Assembly (NCBI RefSeq): GCF_003002915.1
Contig: NZ_PVTG01000008.1
Span: 1 to 64,000 of the forward strand
Direction: 5' to 3'
Source: Geodermatophilus tzadiensis
GTDB taxonomy: Bacteria > Actinomycetota > Actinomycetes > Mycobacteriales > Geodermatophilaceae
DNA length: 64,000 nucleotides
Below are positions 58,530 through 64,000 of this stretch, piece by piece. The position numbers were made by a program, and so were the translations under genes. The notes under the pieces are model-generated. The model was not told the origin of the DNA. It was given only the letters and a program-made list of their open reading frames with translations, and ran no database searches. Positions within the stretch are counted from its first letter, which is position 1, and every line of letters starts with the position of its first letter.

Positions 58530-59849
58530 TCAGCCGTGGGTGGTGGCGGCCGAGGCGGTGGTGGGCTCGGTCGGGACGGCGGGCGGTCCGGCGGGGGCCG
58601 GACGGCGGCGGATCGAGATGGACAGCGCCGCGGCGACCAGGCACAGCCCACCGGCGAGGAACCAGGCCAGGTCGTAGGAGCCGGTGACGTCGCGGATCAC
58701 GCCGCCGCCGAACGCCGCGACCGCCGAGCCGACCTGGTGGGAGGCGAACACCCAGCCGAAGACCACCGGCGCCCGGGCGCCGAAGTGCTCGCGGCACAGC
58801 GCCAGCGTCGGCGGCACGGTGGCCACCCAGTCCAGGCCGTAGAAGACGATGAACGCGATCATGCTGACCTGCAGGTCCGGCCCGAACAGGGGCGGCAGCA
58901 GGAACAGCGAGAAGCCGCGCAGCCCGTAGTAGGCCAGCAGCAGCACCCGGGGGTCCACGCGGTCGGTCAGCCAGCCGGAGAACACGGTGCCGGCGATGTC
59001 GAAGACGCCCACGACGGCGAGCAGCCCGGCCGCCGTCGTCACCGGCATGCCGTGGTCGTGCGCGGCGGGGATGAAGTGCGGCTGCACCAGCCCGTTGGTC
59101 GACGCCCCGCAGATGAAGAAGCCCGCCGCCAGCAGCCAGAACGGCCGCGACCGCGCCGCCTGCACCAGCCCGCGGACGGCGGTGCGCGCGGCGCCGGTGC
59201 GCACCGGGTCGACGTCGTCGGCCGCGGTCCCGCCGTAGGGGACGGCGCCGACGTCGCGCGGCCGGTCGCGCAGCAGCCAGGCCACCAGCGGGACGACGGC
59301 GAGCGCGGCGGCCGTCGTCCCCAGCGACGCCGCCCGCCACCCGCCGCTGGTCTCCGCCACCGCGGCGACCACCGGCAGGAACACCAGCTGCCCGGTCGCG
59401 CCGCCGGCGGTGAGGATGCCGCTGACCAGCCCCCGGCGGGCGACGAACCAGCGGCCGGTCACCGTGGCCACCAGCGACAGCGCCATCGACCCGGTGCCCA
59501 GCCCGACGGCGAAGCCCCACAGCAGCACCAGCTGCCAGCTCGCCGTCATGAACACGGTCAGCCCGCTGCCGAGCGCGGTGAGCAGCAGCGCGGCGACGAC
59601 GACCCGCCGGATGCCGAAGCGCTCCATCAGGGCCGCGGCGAACGGCGCGGTGAGCCCGTAGAGCGCCATGTTCACCGCGACGGCGGCCGAGATCGTCGAC
59701 ACCGACCAGCCGAACTCCGCGCGCAGGGGGTCGATGAGCACGCCGGGCACCGCGCGGAAGGCCGCGGCGCCCACCAGCGCCAGGAAGGTCACCGCGGCCA
59801 CCCACCACGCGGGGTGCACGCGGCGGGTGCGGGCGGGCGCGCTGGTCAT
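58530..59849 (-). CDS. MFS transporter
   Basis: 439 aa from ATG 59849, twelve predicted TM helices. MFS loop motif RFGIRRVVVAALLL after TM2 and the second-half counterpart WLTDRVDPRVLLLAYYG. Helix sequences such as FAVGLGTGSMALSLVATVTGRW and AYYGLRGFSLFLLPPLFG resemble monocarboxylate/OxlT-like exporters. Divergent from a GlxA/AraC regulator (76-bp gap), which may control it. Confidence 0.88.
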   Translation of the reverse strand: MTSAPARTRRVHPAWWVAAVTFLALVGAAAFRAVPGVLIDPLRAEFGWSVSTISAAVAVNMALYGLTAPFAAALMERFGIRRVVVAALLLTALGSGLTVFMTASWQLVLLWGFAVGLGTGSMALSLVATVTGRWFVARRGLVSGILTAGGATGQLVFLPVVAAVAETSGGWRAASLGTTAAALAVVPLVAWLLRDRPRDVGAVPYGGTAADDVDPVRTGAARTAVRGLVQAARSRPFWLLAAGFFICGASTNGLVQPHFIPAAHDHGMPVTTAAGLLAVVGVFDIAGTVFSGWLTDRVDPRVLLLAYYGLRGFSLFLLPPLFGPDLQVSMIAFIVFYGLDWVATVPPTLALCREHFGARAPVVFGWVFASHQVGSAVAAFGGGVIRDVTGSYDLAWFLAGGLCLVAAALSISIRRRPAPAGPPAVPTEPTTASAATTHG

Positions 59850-59925
59850 CACGAGTGCAGAGCATGGCCGACGGCCCGGCGGCCGGACCAGTGGCCCGAC
59901 GGCCAACACGTGCAAGGATCCGGCC

Positions 59926-60909
59926 ATGAGTGCACCGGCGCCGGCGCCCCGCCCGCACGAGGTGGTCGTCGTCGCCGTCGACCGGGTCGTGGGCTTCGAG
60001 CTCGGGCTGCCCTACCGCCTGCTCGGCCTGGCGGAGGACGAGCACGGGCGCCCGCTGTACCGGGTGCGGGTGGCCACCCTCGACGGACGGCCGGTGCGCA
60101 CCGCGGACGGCTTCGCGGTGCTGCCCGAGCACGACGGGTCGGTCCTCGCGGAGGCCGAGACGGTGGTCGTCCCCGGGATCATGGGCGGCCCCGCCGTGCG
60201 CGAGGGCCGCATCCCCGGCGAGCTGCGCGACGCCCTGCGGCAGGCGGCCGGGCGGGCGCGGATGGTGTCGGTCTGCACCGGCTCCTCGGTGCTCGCCGCG
60301 GCCGGCCTGCTCGACGGGCGGCCGGCCACCACCCACTGGCGCGACGCCGACGCCTTCCGCCGCAACTTCCCCGCCGTCCGGCTGGACCCCGACGTGCTGT
60401 TCGTCGACGACGGCGACGTGCTCACCTCGGCCGGGGTGGCCGCGGGCATCGACCTGCTGCTGCACCTGGTGCGGCGTGACCACGGCAGCGAGGTGGCCAA
60501 CCGGGTGGCGCGCCGCAACGTCGTCGCCCCGTGGCGGGAGGGCGGGCAGTCGCAGTTCGTCGAGCGGACGCTGCCCGAGCCGGGGGACGCCGGGACCGCG
60601 CCCACGCGCGCCTGGGCGCTCGAGCACCTGACCGAGCCGCTGACGCTCGCCGACCTCGCCCGGCACGCGCGGATGAGCGTGCGCACCTTCACCCGGCGGT
60701 TCCGGGAGGAGACCGGTTCCTCGCCGCTGCGCTGGCTGGCGGCGCAGCGGATCGCGCTGGCCCGGAGGCTGCTGGAGTCCACCGACGCCTCGGTCGACCG
60801 GGTCGCCGCCGAGGCCGGGTTCGGCACGCCGGCGTCGCTGCGCCAGCACCTGCGGGCCGCGATCGGGGTGGCCCCGGGCGCCTACCGGCGCACCTACCGC
60901 GGGGCCTGA
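59926..60909 (+). CDS. GlxA-type AraC family transcription regulator
   Basis: 327 aa, ATG 59926. N-terminal DJ-1/PfpI-like domain (VVVPGIMGG, MVSVCTGSSVLAAAGLL with a nucleophile-elbow Cys), then two AraC HTH motifs (LTLADLARHARMSVRTFTRRF and SVDRVAAEAGFGTPASLRQHL). Family regulators respond to small molecules and activate neighbouring transport or catabolic genes; the divergent MFS gene is the likely target. Confidence 0.88.
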   Translation: MSAPAPAPRPHEVVVVAVDRVVGFELGLPYRLLGLAEDEHGRPLYRVRVATLDGRPVRTADGFAVLPEHDGSVLAEAETVVVPGIMGGPAVREGRIPGELRDALRQAAGRARMVSVCTGSSVLAAAGLLDGRPATTHWRDADAFRRNFPAVRLDPDVLFVDDGDVLTSAGVAAGIDLLLHLVRRDHGSEVANRVARRNVVAPWREGGQSQFVERTLPEPGDAGTAPTRAWALEHLTEPLTLADLARHARMSVRTFTRRFREETGSSPLRWLAAQRIALARRLLESTDASVDRVAAEAGFGTPASLRQHLRAAIGVAPGAYRRTYRGA

Positions 60910-61168
60910 GGCTCCCCCCGACGGGTGGGGTGTGACACGCGACTCCCCCCTCGACGGCAGTTCCCGGGCCCGCGTCTGGTTGAGTGGGACGTACCGGCGC
61001 CGCCCTCGCTCATCCGGAGCTGCAGGACTCGACGTCGGGCTGGTGCAGCGCCACCGAGGTGCGCCCGGCTGTCCGACGTCGCCGACGGCGCGACCCGCCC
61101 CTGACCGGGCCGGCGTGCGCCCGTGTGCGGTGACCGAGGACGGCGACCCGAGTACCACCGAGGAACCC

Positions 61169-62758
61169 ATGACCTCCCCGCAGTCCCCCACGTCCGCCGG
61201 TTCCCGGCCCCGCCGCCGTCGCGGTGGCCGCGGCCGCGGCGCCGGCAGCCCGACCGCCGGCACCCCCGCCGGCACCGCCACCGGCACCGCCACGACGACG
61301 GCCCCGGTGGCCGCGCCCGCCGAGATCCCCGCCGGCGACGTCGCCACCGTGCTGCCCACCGACACGACCTTCGCCGAGCTCGGTGTGCCCGCCCCGCTGG
61401 TCGAGGTGCTCACCGCCAGCGGCATCACCGCGCCGTTCCCCATCCAGGTCGCCACGCTGCCCGACTCGCTCGCCGGCCGCGACGTGCTCGGCCGCGGCCG
61501 CACCGGCTCGGGCAAGACCATCGCCTTCGCCCTCCCGCTGGTCGCCCGGCTGGCCGCCTCGACCACGCGGCGCCAGGCCCGCCAGCCGCGCGCGCTGGTG
61601 CTCGTGCCGACCCGCGAGCTGGCCAACCAGGTGCTGGCCACCGTCGAGCCGCTGGCCACCGCGCTCGGCCTGCGCGCCACGACCGTCTTCGGCGGCGTCG
61701 GCCAGAACCCGCAGGTGCAGGCGCTGGCCGCCGGCGTCGACGTCGTCGTCGCCTGCCCGGGCCGGCTCGAGGACCTCGTCGGCCAGGGCCACGCCGACCT
61801 GTCCGCCGTCGAGGTCACCGTGCTCGACGAGGCCGACCACATGGCCGACCTGGGCTTCCTGCCCGGCGTCAAGCGGCTCCTGGACCGCACCCCCCGCGGC
61901 GGCCAGCGGCTGCTGTTCTCAGCCACCCTCGACAACGGCGTCGACGTGCTCGTCAAGCGCTACCTCGAGTCGCCGGTGACCCACTCGGTCGACCCGGCCG
62001 TCGCGCCGGTGGCCGCGATGACCCACCACGTGTTCCAGGTGTCGGCGACGGACAAGGCCGACGTCGTCCGGGAGCTGGCCTCCGGGCTGGGCCGCAGCGT
62101 GCTGTTCACCCGCACCAAGCACCAGGCCAAGAAGCTGGCCAAGCAGCTCACCGCGGCCGGCGTCCCGGCCGTCGACCTGCACGGCAACCTCAGCCAGAAC
62201 GCCCGCGAGCGCAACCTCGAGGCCTTCAGCACCGGCGGCACCCGGGTGCTGTGCGCCACCGACATCGCCGCCCGCGGCATCCACGTCGACGACGTCGCGC
62301 TGGTCGTGCACGTCGACCCGCCGACCGAGCACAAGGCCTACCTGCACCGCTCCGGGCGCACCGCCCGCGCCGGTGCCGGCGGCACGGTGGTCACGCTGTC
62401 GACCCCGGACCAGCACGCCGAGGTCCGCACGCTGACCCGCCAGGCCGGCATCTCACCCGTCGTGGCCTCGGTGCGCCCCGGCGCCGAGCAGATCACCGCG
62501 CTCACCGGCCCGGCCGCGCCGCACGTCGAGCCGGCCCCGGCGCCCGCCCCGCAGCCCCAGGGCCAGGGCGGCGGCGGACGGCGGCGCCGCGGCGGTTCGG
62601 GCGGCGGCGGGTCGGCCGCCACCCCCGCGGCCGGCGGTGGCCGCAGCGGCTCGGGCCGCGCCTCGGGCCCGGCGCGCACCCGCGCCGAGCTGGCCGCGCG
62701 GGCGGGCACGCACACCGCGGCGTCGTTCAGCGGCCGCTCGCGGCGCGGCGGTCGCTGA
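61169..62758 (+). CDS. DEAD-box RNA helicase
   Basis: 529 aa from ATG 61169 with GAGGA upstream. Q motif ITAPFPIQVATLP, motif I GRGRTGSGKT (Arg instead of Ala), PTRELANQ, TVLDEADHMADLGF, SATL, LFTRTKHQAKKLA, and HRSGRTARAG. N-terminal Arg/Gly-rich and C-terminal Gly/Arg/Pro-rich tails surround the core, typical of cold- or stress-adapted RNA helicases with RNA-chaperone tails. Monocistronic. Confidence 0.92.
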   Translation: MTSPQSPTSAGSRPRRRRGGRGRGAGSPTAGTPAGTATGTATTTAPVAAPAEIPAGDVATVLPTDTTFAELGVPAPLVEVLTASGITAPFPIQVATLPDSLAGRDVLGRGRTGSGKTIAFALPLVARLAASTTRRQARQPRALVLVPTRELANQVLATVEPLATALGLRATTVFGGVGQNPQVQALAAGVDVVVACPGRLEDLVGQGHADLSAVEVTVLDEADHMADLGFLPGVKRLLDRTPRGGQRLLFSATLDNGVDVLVKRYLESPVTHSVDPAVAPVAAMTHHVFQVSATDKADVVRELASGLGRSVLFTRTKHQAKKLAKQLTAAGVPAVDLHGNLSQNARERNLEAFSTGGTRVLCATDIAARGIHVDDVALVVHVDPPTEHKAYLHRSGRTARAGAGGTVVTLSTPDQHAEVRTLTRQAGISPVVASVRPGAEQITALTGPAAPHVEPAPAPAPQPQGQGGGGRRRRGGSGGGGSAATPAAGGGRSGSGRASGPARTRAELAARAGTHTAASFSGRSRRGGR

Positions 62759-62831
62759 GCCCGGCGGGGTTCACGCCGGGGACGGTCGGGAAGAGGACCC
62801 CCGACCGTCCCCGACGACCCGAGGAGTGCCC

Positions 62832-63344
62832 GTGGCACTGCCCATCACCCTCTCCGAGATCGGCCCGCGCATCTCGGCCGGCGCGTTCATCCTCAACAGC
62901 GGGCTGGGCAAGCGCGCCGCCGACGACCAGACCGCGGCCGGCCTGCACGGCTTCGCCACCGGCACCTACCCGTTCCTCAAGGACGTCGAGCCCCAGCAGT
63001 TCGTCCGGGTCCTGTCGACGGCGGAGATCGCCGTCGGCGCCGCGCTGCTGACGCCGTTCGTGCCCACCGCCCTGGCCGGCGCGGTCCTCACCGGCTTCGC
63101 CGGCGGCCTGCTGGGCCTGTACCTGCGCACGCCCGGCATGCACAAGGAGGGCAGCCTCGCCCCGACCGAGCAGGGCCTGTCCATCGCCAAGGACGTCTGG
63201 CTGCTCGGCATCGGCGTCGGCCTGCTCACCCGCGGCACCGTCGACCGCGGTGACCGCAAGGTGAGCCGGGCGGCCAGGACGCTGGCCAAGGCCAACCGGA
63301 AGGTGTCCAAGGCCGAGCGCAGGGCCGAGCGCAGGGCCGCCTGA
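62832..63344 (+). CDS. Small DoxX-like membrane protein
   Basis: 170 aa from GTG 62832, with GAGGA six bases before (GTG 62826 is an alternative). Helices ISAGAFILNSGLG, VLSTAEIAVGAALLTPFV, LAGAVLTGFAGGLLGLYL and IAKDVWLLGIGVGLLTRG, in a DoxX-type layout, and a Lys/Arg-rich C-terminal coiled coil (RTLAKANRKVSKAERRAERR). Exact family uncertain. Followed by a family-1 element. Confidence 0.65.
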   Translation: MALPITLSEIGPRISAGAFILNSGLGKRAADDQTAAGLHGFATGTYPFLKDVEPQQFVRVLSTAEIAVGAALLTPFVPTALAGAVLTGFAGGLLGLYLRTPGMHKEGSLAPTEQGLSIAKDVWLLGIGVGLLTRGTVDRGDRKVSRAARTLAKANRKVSKAERRAERRAA

Positions 63345-63345
63345 G

Positions 63346-63402
63346 GAAGGACCCCGTCCCCCTCACGCCTCGCAGGCTCGGCGCGAGCCTCCGGACGGGG
63401 CC
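63346..63402 (+). terminator. Dispersed structured element family 1, copy E
   Basis: Stem CCCCGTCC (63352-63359) / GGACGGGG (63393-63400), the same stem as copy C, with a diverged core. Confidence 0.7.
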
Positions 63403-63430
63403 GAGGAGCGCAGGTGCCTGCGGCGCCGCA

Positions 63431-63970
63431 TCAGCTGCCGGGCAGGAACACCGTCCCGACCAGGCGGCGGCGGCGTGATCCGCCGGGCCCGTGCGCCAGC
63501 CGCCCGGCCAGCACCCCGCGCAGCTCCGCGAGCAACGCGGCGAACTCCTCGTCGTCCAGCCACAGGCCGGTCATCCGGTAGCCCACCCCGTCCCGGGCGG
63601 CGTCCAGCCCGCCCGGGACGGCGGCGGCGCCGTCGACCCACCGGTCGAAGTCGGCCAGCAGCGCGGCGACGAACGTGCCGAAGGCCCGCCGGTGCTCCTC
63701 GGGCCCCATGGCCGCCGCCTCCTCCGGCCCGACCGAGGCCGCCGCCGGAACCAGCCGGTAGGTCCGCTCGGTGCTGCCGCGCACCCGCCGCTCCCCCACC
63801 ACCTCCAGGACGCCGGCCTCGGCGAGCACGCCGACGTGCCGGTAGAGCGTCGCGACCGGGACGTCGGGCAGCTCGGCGTGCAGATCGCCCGTGGTCAGCG
63901 CCCGGTCGCCGAGCAGCGCCTGGACGACGCGCAGCCGCACCGGGTGCAGGAGCAGGTCCGCAGACGCCAC
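63431..63970 (-). CDS. Winged HTH transcription regulator
   Basis: 179 aa from GTG 63970, preceded by AAAGGTGGGG; TTG 63997 would add nine residues but sits in the operator-like palindrome. N-terminal winged HTH: LLLHPVRLRVVQALLGDRAL and VPVATLYRHVGVLAEAGVLEVVGE (ArsR/helix-turn-helix_20 type), then a helical C-terminal domain. Target is unknown; the palindrome TTATCAAGATTGACAA at 63982-63997 is a likely autoregulatory site. Confidence 0.8.
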   Translation of the reverse strand: MASADLLLHPVRLRVVQALLGDRALTTGDLHAELPDVPVATLYRHVGVLAEAGVLEVVGERRVRGSTERTYRLVPAAASVGPEEAAAMGPEEHRRAFGTFVAALLADFDRWVDGAAAVPGGLDAARDGVGYRMTGLWLDDEEFAALLAELRGVLAGRLAHGPGGSRRRRLVGTVFLPGS

Positions 63971-63981
63971 GCGCCCCACCT

Positions 63982-63997
63982 TTATCAAGATTGACAA
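63982..63997. promoter_or_regulatory. Operator-like AT-rich palindrome before the HTH gene
   Basis: TTATCAA and TTGACAA are inverted arms with one mismatch, separated by GA, in otherwise GC-rich DNA, 12 bp upstream of the HTH start. AT-rich inverted repeats of this type are common operators of such regulators. Confidence 0.55.
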
Positions 63998-64000
63998 TGG

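Noticed and set aside
56848-61956. Open frame of 1,702 codons on the minus strand
   Set aside because: It lies antisense to the aldehyde dehydrogenase and helicase genes and across the MFS region in a wrong frame. GC-rich coding DNA leaves shadow frames open; no protein motif appears.

Overview
The window is very GC-rich, codon-dense DNA from an actinobacterium. GTG starts are frequent, and the gene set points to the Geodermatophilaceae/Blastococcus-like group: mycothiol-type DinB/TIGR03086 protein, DUF2332, DUF6318-like lipoprotein, tandem DUF1206 proteins, HelR-type helicase, and FadE/FabG/thiolase genes. The genus is inferred from gene content and style, not from a marker gene. No rRNA, tRNA or CRISPR array was found.

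Positions 1-12,600 are an accessory island. A 5'-truncated IS3-family copy (about 71-1233) and a decayed second IS3-family copy (9570-10840) flank a four-gene restriction-like cassette. On the plus strand lie an McrB-type AAA+ GTPase-like motor and an McrC-type nuclease. Convergent to them, on the minus strand, lie two translationally coupled Eco57I/PglX-class adenine-methyltransferase-like genes. The island continues with a stand-alone N-terminal domain of an Mrr-type restriction enzyme (11215-11697) and about 0.9 kb of unusually AT-rich, apparently gene-free DNA. A nearly identical IS-end sequence sits in direct orientation at 1213-1233 and 10792-10812, on either side of the cassette.

From 12,600 to 64,000 the DNA looks like ordinary chromosome. 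In order it holds: a GAF-GGDEF diguanylate cyclase; two paralogous secreted propeller-like lipoproteins (13964 and 20774) around an acyl-CoA ligase, a UbiB-like kinase, a nitronate monooxygenase, DUF2332 and an enoyl-CoA hydratase; a secreted SGNH hydrolase; a lipoprotein/secreted-protein pair; a VapBC toxin-antitoxin pair; a thiol-dependent GST-like reductase; two Gly-rich small membrane proteins; and a large Pro/Ala/Val repeat protein. Then come AlaX, a glutamine amidotransferase, a heteromeric acyl-CoA dehydrogenase pair, an RsbQ-RsbP-like energy-stress pair (hydrolase plus PAS/GAF/PP2C phosphatase), a zinc-ribbon mini-protein, a Ca-binding-repeat secreted protein and a HelR-like helicase.

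The last third holds a CYP152 peroxygenase with an OleT-like active site, next to a macro-like/SIR2-like fusion protein; three tandem DUF1206 membrane proteins; a thiolase/ketoacyl-reductase pair; a STAS anti-anti-sigma factor; a giant sacsin/Hsp90-like ATPase; an aldehyde dehydrogenase; an MFS transporter divergent from a GlxA/AraC regulator; a DEAD-box helicase; a small membrane protein; and an HTH regulator.

Two families of dispersed structured repeats punctuate gene ends. One has five copies with a conserved core and covarying stems, and is terminator-like. The other has three copies of a palindrome with fixed arm sequence. The stress-signalling parts (RsbQ, PP2C phosphatase, STAS protein, diguanylate cyclase) and the defence-like parts (McrBC cassette, Mrr fragment, SIR2 fusion, VapBC) are the most interesting functional groupings.
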